A stretch of DNA of 10,109 bases. It comes from a bacterium. GTDB taxonomy: Bacteria > Spirochaetota > UBA4802 > UBA5550. The notes under the pieces were generated by a model, which did not search any database, was not told where the DNA came from, and worked only from the letters and a program-made list of their open reading frames with translations. Of the stretch, positions 1 to 6,857 are shown piece by piece. Where the stretch lies: assembly GCA_024224995.1 (NCBI GenBank), contig JAAENB010000964.1, positions 1 through 10,109 on the forward strand. The letters run 5' to 3'. How positions within the stretch are numbered: position 1 is the first letter of the stretch; each line of letters begins with the position of its first letter. A program made the translations under genes and the position numbers.

Positions 1-81
1 ACCTCAAACTTTAAAATTGAAACTTTTTTTTACCCCTCATTAATAGGACGAATGGGAAGGCCTTTTGATGAAATTTTTTTT

Positions 82-129
82 GGCTTTTTTTGCATAAAAT
101 TGAATTTTTTTCAAAAAAAGCCGTTTTTT
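82..129 (+). terminator. Candidate intrinsic terminator, A/T-rich stem
   Basis: GGCTTTTTTTG (82-92) and CAAAAAAAGCC (112-122) are perfect 11-bp inverted repeats with a 19-base loop, followed by six T residues (124-129). The shape fits a Rho-independent terminator for an upstream plus-strand gene lying outside the window. The stem is mostly A-T and the loop is long, so it may be weak or simply a by-product of the homopolymer tracts. Confidence 0.4.
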
Positions 130-141
130 AAGGGGTTTTGA

Positions 142-162
142 TCTCAGAGCTCTTTATAAGAG
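142..162 (+). repeat. 21-bp hairpin repeat, copy 1, terminator-like
   Basis: First of two identical 21-bp copies starting TCTCAGAGC and ending AAGAG. It contains the stem AGCTCTT, loop TAT, and AAGAGCT, which extends a base or two past the repeat and is followed by a run of T (164-168). This makes copy 1 look like a small Rho-independent terminator. It lies about 70 bp upstream of the promoter of the hydrolase gene. Confidence 0.6.
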
Positions 163-183
163 CTTTTTCAGAAAAGAAAAACT

Positions 184-204
184 TCTCAGAGCTCTTTATA
201 AGAG
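184..204 (+). repeat. 21-bp hairpin repeat, copy 2
   Basis: Exact second copy of the element at 142-162, offset by 42 bp. It keeps the CTCTT-TAT-AAGAG stem but is followed by TCTTCC rather than a clean T run, so it would terminate less well. The exact duplication suggests recent tandem copying or two binding sites for one factor. Confidence 0.6.
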
Positions 205-231
205 TCTTCCTGCAAATAAAATAAATTTTCC

Positions 232-260
232 TTGTACTATGAAAATTATTATATTATAAT
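232..260 (+). promoter_or_regulatory. Sigma70-type promoter for the hydrolase gene
   Basis: TTGTAC (232-237) and TATAAT (255-260) are separated by 17 bp. The -10 box is a perfect match and the -35 box keeps TTG. The surroundings are A/T rich. A start near 267 would give a leader of about 40 nt with the ribosome site AAGGA (295-299) ahead of the ATG at 308. Confidence 0.6.
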
Positions 261-307
261 AAGCAGCAACTACAAAAGCATTACACTCTTTTTCAAGGAC
301 AAAGCAG

Positions 308-1156
308 ATGAAGATAGAAACACTAAAAAAGCGAAAACTGAGCCTTACAAATGACGGGCAACTGGAACTCTTTTTCCTTGGAGTGGGAAGCGCCTTTACC
401 AAACGGCAATACCAGACCAACTTGTTGATAGTAAAAGGAAATGACCATCTTCTTATTGATTGCGGAACCAAATGTACCCAGGCTCTTTACGACCTGGGCG
501 TGCCCATAACCGATGTACAAAATTTTCTAATTACCCACTCCCATGCCGATCATATCGGCGGACTGGAAGAAGTGGTACTCATGGGCCGCTATGTTACCAG
601 GAAAAAACCGGTAATGATAATAAACGAGACCTATCAGCATATTCTCTGGGATATGTCCCTGCGGGGAGGCTGCGCCTATAATGAAGAAGAAGCAGGCGCC
701 ATGCTCAGTTTTGCCGATTTCTGGACCGTTATTCGTCCCAGCTGGCTGACAAACTGCCAGCGGGAGACATTTGGAGCAAAAATTGGGGATATAGATGTAA
801 AAATGACGCGAACCAAACATATACCCGATTCTTCTTTAGACTGGCAAAGTTCCTTCTGGAGTATTGGGGTAATTATTGATGACAGGGTAATGTTTACCAG
901 TGACACCAGGTATGATTATGATCTCATTGATTCACAGAACAAAGCATACAACCTGGAAACCATTTTTCACGATTGCCAGTTCTTTACCGGGGGAGTTCAC
1001 GCGTCCCTGGAAGAACTCAACCAGTTCCCGGACGACATAAAGAAAAAGATCTATCTTACCCATTACGGAGACAACTGGGAAGATTTTGAAGATACGATCC
1101 AAGACTACGGATTTGCCGACCTGGCGAAACAACATGTCCACTATGTTTTTGATTAA
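308..1156 (+). CDS. MBL-fold metallo-hydrolase, RNase Z-like
   Basis: A 282-residue cytoplasmic hydrolase of the metallo-beta-lactamase fold. The hallmark metal motif HSHADHIGG lies at residues 77-85 (H77, H79, D81, H82), with further likely ligands H171 (TKHIPDSS), D199 (FTSDT) and H252 (LTHYG). This is the two-metal layout of the RNase Z/phosphodiesterase branch, but I see no long flexible arm typical of tRNA-processing RNase Z. The substrate cannot be named; a nucleic acid or cyclic nucleotide phosphodiester is a family-level guess. No signal peptide or membrane segment is seen. The start is supported by AAGGA seven to eight bases upstream and a good promoter. The gene stands alone on the plus strand and its stop overlaps by four bases the stop of the convergent signalling gene. 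Confidence 0.9.
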   Translation: MKIETLKKRKLSLTNDGQLELFFLGVGSAFTKRQYQTNLLIVKGNDHLLIDCGTKCTQALYDLGVPITDVQNFLITHSHADHIGGLEEVVLMGRYVTRKKPVMIINETYQHILWDMSLRGGCAYNEEEAGAMLSFADFWTVIRPSWLTNCQRETFGAKIGDIDVKMTRTKHIPDSSLDWQSSFWSIGVIIDDRVMFTSDTRYDYDLIDSQNKAYNLETIFHDCQFFTGGVHASLEELNQFPDDIKKKIYLTHYGDNWEDFEDTIQDYGFADLAKQHVHYVFD

Positions 1157-2736
1157 AATGAATCTTCCGGAATAAAAAGCGGTTCCTTTTTACTCACGGA
1201 GTTAAAATATTTGACGAGTAAAATCTGGTTGCCCTTTTCATTAAATCGAATAACATCGAAGATATCCAGAACCAGGAGAAGCCCCCGCCCGTGAGGAAGG
1301 AACTCTTCATTCGCTTGTTCAAAATTCAGTTTCAAATAATGCTCATGATCAAACCCCTTACCCTCATCAGTTACCCGGTAAGCGACCCTGTTTGCATTGA
1401 CCGTATATTCAACGAATATTTTCCTTTTACGAAACCGAACGTCTTCCTGGAGTTCCCGAAGAAAAACCAGGTAGTTCCCCTTGCTAATAGCCCGGGTCTT
1501 TTCTTCAAATGAAAGGCTCAGGTTCCCATGCTCCATAGCATTGATCAATATTTCCCGTAGTCCTACCCGCAGCATACTTATCCTGTCGGCGGAAATAAAC
1601 CTGTTCAGGTTAACTGTTAGTTTCTGGCTTACCAGGTCAATAGTGCTCAGATTATTATTAATCGCGAAGACCTGTTTCTCCGCTTCCAGGAATTGGATAA
1701 TCTTATCCTGGGTAATACGGGATCCTTTCCCCAGGATTTCAACGACCCCGTCATATTCGGTATATTCAAGTTTAAACGCAAAATCTTTGGGATACAGGTT
1801 ATAGACCGATTTCAGGGAGGTTTTAAAAGAAATACTGCTTTTATTGACTACAAGGTCATTAATATAATTTCCAATAATCTCCATAAAAAGTTCCGCGTCC
1901 AGCCCCGGATCTCTGTGAACTATTTCAACAAAATTCGTAGCAATGAGTTCATGGTCGAGCAATTCCAGCTCTTTTTTCATGGCATTATTCATGGTAAGAA
2001 TCATAAGGTCCTTATCCAGAGAAAAAATTATGTCGTTGGAATTCTCAACCAGGTGCCGGTATCTCTTTTCGGTCTGCATAATCTTTGGAATAATATCCAG
2101 CAGCAATTTATCCGATTTTTCCCGTTCAGCCTCAAGCTTCTTTTCGGTATAGATCGAATGCTTCCAGGTATGGTAGTTAATAAACAAAATTGCCAGAATT
2201 ATAAAATATAAAAACAGGTAGGAAAAAACATCCTGAAAATCCTTATTAAGAGGATACAGGGGTCTGGCCTTTCTCAGCCAGAATTGCATAAATACAATAG
2301 AAACCAGGGGAAGCGTAAGAGAATAGACAAGGGATTTCCGCTCGGTATCTTTTAAATATAAGAAGGGAGCCATAATGCAACCGGTATAAGCGACATAGAC
2401 AGAAAACGATTCTCCCATAAATAAGAAAAAACAGGTAAAATAAAGAAAAGCAAGAAATATAATAAAGTTAAAGGCAACAAGCCTGCCGAATTTGAGCCGG
2501 AGAAACAAAAGCACCAAGGTTAACAAAAAAGCCGGAACCTGAAAATAAAAATAAGCATAATAGCCATAGAAAAGATAACCCACAAACATAAGCGACAGCA
2601 GCATGAAAGCAGCTCCCGCCGTAAGAACAACTAATTTATTTGTAAGGATTTCCGCTTTAATGTCGGGCTCCGACATGGAAGCGGTAACTCCAATATGAAG
2701 AATTTTATCCCAGGTTTTAGCTATTATTCCTTTCAT
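1153..2736 (-). CDS. Membrane PAS sensor with RsbW-like ATPase, paralog B
   Basis: A 527-residue membrane signalling protein. Residues about 34-187 hold roughly six hydrophobic segments. A charged helix follows (about 195-225, with EREKSDKLLLDIIP) that resembles the signalling helix ahead of class III adenylyl cyclases. Next come a PAS-like domain (about 225-290, LVENSNDIIFSLD) and a C-terminal GHKL ATPase: N box REILINAMEHGN (394-405), G1 VTDEGKGFD (455-463), G2 PHGRGL (481-486). No histidine phosphoacceptor (DHp) or receiver domain is visible, so it looks more like an anti-sigma kinase of the RsbW/SpoIIAB type than a classical histidine kinase. It is a close paralog of the gene at 2807-4408. 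No good ribosome site precedes this ATG; an internal ATG at residue 21 has GGAG upstream, but residues before it (KILHIGV) are conserved in the paralog, which favours the longer start. Confidence 0.85.
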   Translation of the reverse strand: MKGIIAKTWDKILHIGVTASMSEPDIKAEILTNKLVVLTAGAAFMLLSLMFVGYLFYGYYAYFYFQVPAFLLTLVLLFLRLKFGRLVAFNFIIFLAFLYFTCFFLFMGESFSVYVAYTGCIMAPFLYLKDTERKSLVYSLTLPLVSIVFMQFWLRKARPLYPLNKDFQDVFSYLFLYFIILAILFINYHTWKHSIYTEKKLEAEREKSDKLLLDIIPKIMQTEKRYRHLVENSNDIIFSLDKDLMILTMNNAMKKELELLDHELIATNFVEIVHRDPGLDAELFMEIIGNYINDLVVNKSSISFKTSLKSVYNLYPKDFAFKLEYTEYDGVVEILGKGSRITQDKIIQFLEAEKQVFAINNNLSTIDLVSQKLTVNLNRFISADRISMLRVGLREILINAMEHGNLSLSFEEKTRAISKGNYLVFLRELQEDVRFRKRKIFVEYTVNANRVAYRVTDEGKGFDHEHYLKLNFEQANEEFLPHGRGLLLVLDIFDVIRFNEKGNQILLVKYFNSVSKKEPLFIPEDSF

Positions 2737-2744
2737 TTATATCT

Positions 2745-2772
2745 AAAATATGTATAAATCAAGTAAAGTCAA
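2745..2772 (-). promoter_or_regulatory. Candidate sigma70 promoter for paralog B
   Basis: Read on the minus strand, TTGACT (2772-2767) and TATTTT (2750-2745) are 16 bp apart. The -35 box matches five of six bases and the -10 box four. The predicted start falls within a few bases of the annotated ATG at 2736, so the message could be leaderless, which would fit the absence of a ribosome site there. Alternatively translation may begin at residue 21. Confidence 0.45.
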
Positions 2773-2793
2773 GCGTATTGCATTAAAAATATA

Positions 2794-2834
2794 TATTATT
2801 GAAGATTTATACAGAAAATGAGTCCTCAATAATA
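2794..2834 (-). terminator. A/T-rich inverted repeat across the paralog A stop codon
   Basis: TATTATTGA (2794-2802) and TCAATAATA (2826-2834) are perfect 9-bp inverted repeats flanking the stop codon at 2807-2809. In minus-strand RNA the hairpin is followed by an A/U-rich stretch ending in UUUUU. The stem is almost all A-T and the loop is 23 nt, so termination would be weak at best. Confidence 0.25.
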
Positions 2835-4408
2835 AAAAGAGGCTCTTCTGCTCCGGGACTTAATTGTTCCTTATTCTCATTAAAATATTTAATCAGCAAA
2901 ACCTGGTTTCCCTTTTCATTGAACCGGATATAGTCAAAGGTCTCCCTGATCATAAGCAGCCCCCGCCCGTGGGGAAGAAGCTCTTTACCGGAAATATCAT
3001 CAAGCGATGCCATAAAAGTGTTATGATCAAATCCATGTCCTTCATCTGTTACCCGGTAGGCTGCCCTGTTCTCATTAAAGGTATATTCAACCATAATATT
3101 CTTTCCCTGGTTTCGGGAATCATCCTGCTGCTTCTGAATAAATTTAAAATAATTCCCTTTTTGCATAGCCCCGGTCTTCTCCTCAAACGAGAGGCTCAGG
3201 TTTCCGTGTTCAAGGGCATTTATCATAACTTCCCTGAGTGAAAGCCTCACCTGGTTTACCGCTGAAGCTTCCAGGTATTTGCTTAAGTTTACCGTGAGTT
3301 TTTGACTTAACAGGTCTATATTGCTTAAATAATTATTGATCGTATAGGTCTGTTTTTCCGCTTCTAAAAATTTAATGATCTTATCGTCGGTAAGAAGAGA
3401 TCCTTTCCCCAGGATCTCGACCTCCCCTTCACTTTCAGTATATTCCAGTTTTATTGAAAAATCTTTTGGGTAGAGATTATATGATGATTTAAGGGGAGCC
3501 TTAAAAGAGATATTGCTTTTATTTTGAACAAGGTCATCGAGATAACTTGCTACAATTTCCGAAAATATATCCCGCCCTTCTTCATCATTTTTATGTATGA
3601 TATGAATAAAAGGGGTCTCCAGTAATTCTTCGGTTTTTACAATCCCCAGGTACCGTTTCATGGCACTATTGACGGTGATAAATTTATAGTCCTCATCCAG
3701 AGAAAAAATTATATCATGGGAGTTTTCAACCAGGTGACGGTATCTTTTCTCAGCCTGTTTGATCTTTGGAATAGTATTTCGAAGCAGTTCATTTGATTTT
3801 TCCCGTTCGGCCTCAAGTTTTTTTTCAGTCATGTTTGAATGCCGCCAGGAGATATAATTAAGCAAAATAATAACAGCCACAAGCAGGTAAAAATAGGTAT
3901 TCGAAACTACCTTTAAAAAGAACCAATTAACGGGAAAGAACGGTTCAAAGTTGGCGAACCAGTACTGCAATACGGCAATGGAAAGAATTCCCCAAAACAG
4001 GCAGAATAAAAGCGTTTTCATTTCATCACGTTTCAGCACAAGATAAGGCAGTGTCATGAAACAAATATAAATAATACGATACCCCGTAGATTCTCCCGCG
4101 AAAATAAACAGGCAGAAAAAATAAAAGGTCAATAACAGTACGACTATATTTACAACAACCACTCTGCCAAAACGTTTTTTAATAAAAAGTACGGCAGTCA
4201 TGGAGACAATATCCCAAAGCTGAAGATAGAGATAGGAATAATACCCATAGTCCATTATTACAATAAAGACCGGGATCATAAAAAAAATACCAACAGCAAT
4301 AGCCGCCAAAATAAACTTGTTGGTAACAACCTCATTTTGTATGTCCCGTTCCGACATACCGGGCTCCACCCCAATATTAACTATATTTTGCCAAAATTCC
4401 CTGATCAT
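2807..4408 (-). CDS. Membrane PAS sensor with RsbW-like ATPase, paralog A
   Basis: A 533-residue protein with the same architecture as its downstream neighbour. It has about six membrane segments between residues 31 and 186, a charged signalling helix (EREKSNELLRNTIPKI, about 200-216), a PAS-like domain (about 222-290) and a GHKL ATPase with N box REVMINALEHGN (392-403), G1 VTDEGHGFD (453-461) and G2 PHGRGLLMI (479-487). No DHp domain is visible. By eye, roughly residues 290-420 align almost without gaps to paralog B and many positions are identical, while the PAS and membrane parts have drifted. The C-terminus ends EPLFIIEDSF-SV, matching EPLFIPEDSF in paralog B after a linker of different length. 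I infer ATP-dependent control of a protein partner, perhaps by phosphorylation or sequestration. The ribosome site is weak (AGGT about 13 bases upstream); as in paralog B, an internal ATG (residue 18) follows GGTGGAG. Confidence 0.85.
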   Translation of the reverse strand: MIREFWQNIVNIGVEPGMSERDIQNEVVTNKFILAAIAVGIFFMIPVFIVIMDYGYYSYLYLQLWDIVSMTAVLFIKKRFGRVVVVNIVVLLLTFYFFCLFIFAGESTGYRIIYICFMTLPYLVLKRDEMKTLLFCLFWGILSIAVLQYWFANFEPFFPVNWFFLKVVSNTYFYLLVAVIILLNYISWRHSNMTEKKLEAEREKSNELLRNTIPKIKQAEKRYRHLVENSHDIIFSLDEDYKFITVNSAMKRYLGIVKTEELLETPFIHIIHKNDEEGRDIFSEIVASYLDDLVQNKSNISFKAPLKSSYNLYPKDFSIKLEYTESEGEVEILGKGSLLTDDKIIKFLEAEKQTYTINNYLSNIDLLSQKLTVNLSKYLEASAVNQVRLSLREVMINALEHGNLSLSFEEKTGAMQKGNYFKFIQKQQDDSRNQGKNIMVEYTFNENRAAYRVTDEGHGFDHNTFMASLDDISGKELLPHGRGLLMIRETFDYIRFNEKGNQVLLIKYFNENKEQLSPGAEEPLFIIEDSFSV

Positions 4409-4452
4409 ACTATCATTTGTTACCTGGTTACAAGAATACTTTTCTAATGCTA

Positions 4453-4480
4453 ACTATACCGGGATTCAATGAAAGGTCAA
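4453..4480 (-). promoter_or_regulatory. Sigma70-type promoter for paralog A
   Basis: On the minus strand, TTGACC (4480-4475) and TATAGT (4458-4453) are 16 bp apart, each matching the consensus at five of six positions. The predicted start near 4446 leaves a leader of about 38 nt before the ATG at 4408. The -35 box lies only 6 bp beyond the stop codon of the protease gene, so read-through from upstream is also possible. Confidence 0.6.
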
Positions 4481-4486
4481 GTCAAA

Positions 4487-5731
4487 TTATGGATTAACCG
4501 GCTTCTTACTGCTCTTCTCCGCGAGCCGTATTCGCTGCAAAATTGGCGGGTGGGTATAATAAAACATGGAATAGACCGGGTTTGGCAGCAGGTAGGAACG
4601 GTTAATCCTGCCCATTCTTTTTTTCATTTCAATAAAAGTATGCGCGTCTCCGGTCAATTCAAGAGAATAACGATCGGCCCGTTTCTCAATAGTCCGGGAT
4701 ATAACGTTTTCAACCGGGTTGCTAATGAACATCAGGAATAACAGCAAAATCAAGAGCGGCAGATGCCCCTGCGGTGATACCATACTTTTGAGATCCCTTG
4801 CGAATATATACCGGGAAAGGAACCGAAGCAGTAAGAGCACCAGGATCATACTCAGGGAACCGAGCAGCATTCCAATGAGCATATGCTCTTCGGAATAGTG
4901 GCCCATTTCATGGGCCAGAACGGACAGGGTCTCTTCATGAGTAAACTTTTTTAGCAGGGTATCATACAGAAAGATCCTTCGTTCTCCACCGAGCCCAACC
5001 AGGTAGGCGTTTGCCCCGCCGCTGTAGGTGCTGGTATCAATCACCCCGATGTCGCCAACAGTAATCCCGGCCTTTTCCGCGAGAGCATGGACCTTTGTAT
5101 TGAGTTTAACATCGGTTATGGGCACGGTATCATAAAAAAGCGGTGTAATAAAGCGGGGCCAGAGTATGGAATACCCGGCTCCAAGGATAAAAAAGACGAC
5201 CGGGATATAGAGCAGGTATCGTTTTGTTTTTTTGATAATTAGCCCCAGGATAGTAAGCGTTACAGCCGAAAGAGCAATGGAAATTCCCGAGGATGCCAGG
5301 TAGCGGACAAACCATGTCCCAAAACCGGTATTCATGAGACCAAAAAGCTTTTCCCGGTAAAACCCCAGAAAGATATTCACCGGCAGTTTGATGAGCGCCA
5401 ATACCAGGAAAATTGCCAGGAAAGAAAGAATCATCGCGGCAAAGTCGCCTTTGAACTTTCCGGTCAAGCGCCCGGCAAAAGAGCTGTGCAGGCCTTTGTA
5501 TACAACCCACGCAAGCAGCGTTATGAGCAGGATTCTATAAATAGTCACGGGAATAATCCCGTATAAAAAATAACTACGTCCCGTGTTTATTTCGCTCTCT
5601 GAAAAATAGCGCAGCGCAAACTCAAGGGTTTCCGGGTTCCGGTCGCCCAGGAGACCAAAAATGGCCAGGACCGAAAAAATCCCCAGGTAGATTAAAATAA
5701 AGTTCTTAAATCGTTTTATATCAAAATCCAT
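4487..5731 (-). CDS. M48A (Ste24/CAAX protease type) membrane metallopeptidase
   Basis: A 414-residue integral membrane zinc protease related to eukaryotic Ste24/CAAX prenyl protease 1. The zinc motif HEMGH is at residues 274-278, and the third ligand is probably E349 in RTIEKRAD (346-353), matching the Ste24 E-x3-D arrangement. Other family landmarks are NAYLVGL (241-247) and YTHPPILQRI (392-401). Hydrophobic segments occur near residues 10-28, 58-78, 98-122, 148-166, 171-190, 284-302 and 324-338, in keeping with the seven-helix Ste24 barrel. Family length is usually 400-480 residues, so it is full length. Bacteria lack prenylated CAAX proteins, so the natural substrate is unknown; membrane protein quality control is a reasonable guess. 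It starts 2 nt after the MscS stop with no good ribosome site close by, which suggests translational coupling to the channel gene. Confidence 0.92.
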   Translation of the reverse strand: MDFDIKRFKNFILIYLGIFSVLAIFGLLGDRNPETLEFALRYFSESEINTGRSYFLYGIIPVTIYRILLITLLAWVVYKGLHSSFAGRLTGKFKGDFAAMILSFLAIFLVLALIKLPVNIFLGFYREKLFGLMNTGFGTWFVRYLASSGISIALSAVTLTILGLIIKKTKRYLLYIPVVFFILGAGYSILWPRFITPLFYDTVPITDVKLNTKVHALAEKAGITVGDIGVIDTSTYSGGANAYLVGLGGERRIFLYDTLLKKFTHEETLSVLAHEMGHYSEEHMLIGMLLGSLSMILVLLLLRFLSRYIFARDLKSMVSPQGHLPLLILLLFLMFISNPVENVISRTIEKRADRYSLELTGDAHTFIEMKKRMGRINRSYLLPNPVYSMFYYTHPPILQRIRLAEKSSKKPVNP

Positions 5732-5733
5732 AT

Positions 5734-6774
5734 TTATTTTTTTAATACAACCTCAGTAGGATATGGCATACCAATGCCTTGTTTATCGAACTCACTGATT
5801 AAAGCCAGGTTTATATCCTGCTGAACATCCATAAATCGCTGATATTCTCTTGTGGTAATTGCATAACAAACCTCAAAATCGAGAGAGTATTCTCCGAATG
5901 TTTTTAAATGGGTCCGGTTAAATTCCGTATCTTCTATACTCGTTACAATGGTCTCAACAATCCCCGGAACAGCCTTCAGTTTATCAACAGGTGTTTCGCA
6001 GGCCACTCCAACAGAAAAAATAACTGTCCGTTTTTCCATTCTTTTATAATTTTTGATTTTGTCTGAGGTTAAATCCGTATTCGGGATAATAATCTCTTCT
6101 CCCGTTGCGCTGCGAACCCGGGTTGTTTTAATCCCGATATATTCAATAGTTCCGCCGTAGGTATCACATACAATATAATCCCCTTTTTCAAAAGGCCGGT
6201 CAAAAAGAATAACAAAATAATTAAAAAGGTCTTTTAATATGGCCTGGGAAGACATTGCTACAGCAATACCGCCAATGCCAAGCCCCGCGATAATTGTGGA
6301 AACCTCAAACCCCAGGTTATCCAGGAGAAAGAGAGCCCCCAGCCCCCAGATTATTGTTTTAATGAGGGTAACAACGCCCCGGGGTATCCTGAATCCCTCA
6401 TCCCGAAGACGGTAGCGTTCCAGGGTATAGTCCAGCAGCCTGGTAATAATGCGTATAACAAAGACCGAAAAGATAAAAATTCCCGTGGAATTAATGATCC
6501 GTACTCCCAGGTCACTTATTTTTAAAAAACGGGTAGCAACTACGAGAAGCCCGAGATAGAGAAGCGGTATTACCGATTTTTCAATAATTATGATTAACAG
6601 GTCATCCAGAGGAGTGTCTGTTGCCAGGGACCATTTTTTTATCCTGGAAAGAATAATCCGCTTAAAGAGTTTAATAAGAATAAAACCGGTAATAAGAATT
6701 CCCAGTACAATGAGATATTCCCGGATTGTATTGTTAAAATATTTCAGGTCAAGGAGTTCGATTATTTGTTTCAT
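5734..6774 (-). CDS. MscS-family mechanosensitive channel
   Basis: A 346-residue small-conductance mechanosensitive channel of the inner membrane, which would release solutes on osmotic downshock. Hydrophobic segments lie near residues 19-40, 58-80 and 95-116, a further one near 134-155, and the pore-lining helix follows (GLGIGGIAVAMSSQAI, 164-179), leading into the beta domain (FDRPFEKGDYI, 191-201) with RVRSATGEEIIIPN at 219-232. The C-terminal alpha/beta domain is present. The start is placed at 6774 because GGGAGGA (6785-6779) sits four bases upstream. A longer in-frame ATG at 6807 lies in the loop of a hairpin and adds an unconserved-looking MFAFFNCREDF, so I reject it. No clear promoter is seen in the 83-nt gap after the kinase gene, so transcription may come from upstream. 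The protease gene follows after 2 nt. Confidence 0.93.
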   Translation of the reverse strand: MKQIIELLDLKYFNNTIREYLIVLGILITGFILIKLFKRIILSRIKKWSLATDTPLDDLLIIIIEKSVIPLLYLGLLVVATRFLKISDLGVRIINSTGIFIFSVFVIRIITRLLDYTLERYRLRDEGFRIPRGVVTLIKTIIWGLGALFLLDNLGFEVSTIIAGLGIGGIAVAMSSQAILKDLFNYFVILFDRPFEKGDYIVCDTYGGTIEYIGIKTTRVRSATGEEIIIPNTDLTSDKIKNYKRMEKRTVIFSVGVACETPVDKLKAVPGIVETIVTSIEDTEFNRTHLKTFGEYSLDFEVCYAITTREYQRFMDVQQDINLALISEFDKQGIGMPYPTEVVLKK

Positions 6775-6794
6775 AAAATCCTCCCGGCAATTAA

Positions 6795-6820
6795 AGAAGG
6801 CGAACATACGTTCGCCCTCT
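6795..6820 (-). other. 11-bp hairpin with tetraloop ahead of the MscS gene
   Basis: GGCGAAC (6799-6805) and GTTCGCC (6810-6816) form a perfect 7-bp stem around a four-base loop. In minus-strand RNA four more pairs, one of them G-U, extend it to 11 bp. It lies between the kinase stop (6858) and the MscS ribosome site (6785). The 3' side reads UUCUUUAAUU, a poor U tract, so it may be a weak terminator of the kinase message or a structure in the MscS leader. Confidence 0.5.
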
Positions 6821-6857
6821 CTATACTCTTGCTATATGTATCGGTACTACTGTAATA

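Larger units (their letters stand above)
1..307. other. Non-coding upstream region rich in A/T tracts
   Basis: No convincing gene is present. Frame 1 is open from the window edge to a TGA at 139-141, but the translation is low-complexity phenylalanine and lysine from homopolymer runs, so I do not call it. The region holds T and A runs of 6-8 bases between 24 and 129, an inverted repeat at 82-122, two copies of a hairpin-forming 21-bp repeat at 142-162 and 184-204, and a promoter at 232-260 for the downstream hydrolase gene. It probably contains the 3' end signals of an unseen upstream gene followed by the control region of the hydrolase. Confidence 0.6.

Noticed and set aside
1..141. Open frame 1 from the window edge to TGA at 139-141
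   Set aside because: The translation is low-complexity F/K-rich sequence made from T and A runs, overlaps a candidate terminator, and resembles no known protein end.
308..1156. Beta-lactamase or true tRNA-processing RNase Z
   Set aside because: No signal peptide is present and no flexible arm is seen, so only the fold and general hydrolase role can be supported.
1693..2211. 172-residue plus-strand frame inside paralog B
   Set aside because: It is an antisense shadow of a gene whose PAS and ATPase motifs are clear; similar shadows occur in paralog A.
1153..4408. Classical two-component histidine kinases
   Set aside because: I could find no H-box/DHp helix pair before the N box in either paralog, and no response regulator is nearby.
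6775..6807. Longer MscS start at 6807
   Set aside because: Its ATG lies in a hairpin loop without a ribosome site, whereas the ATG at 6774 has GGGAGGA four bases upstream and gives a normal family N-terminus.
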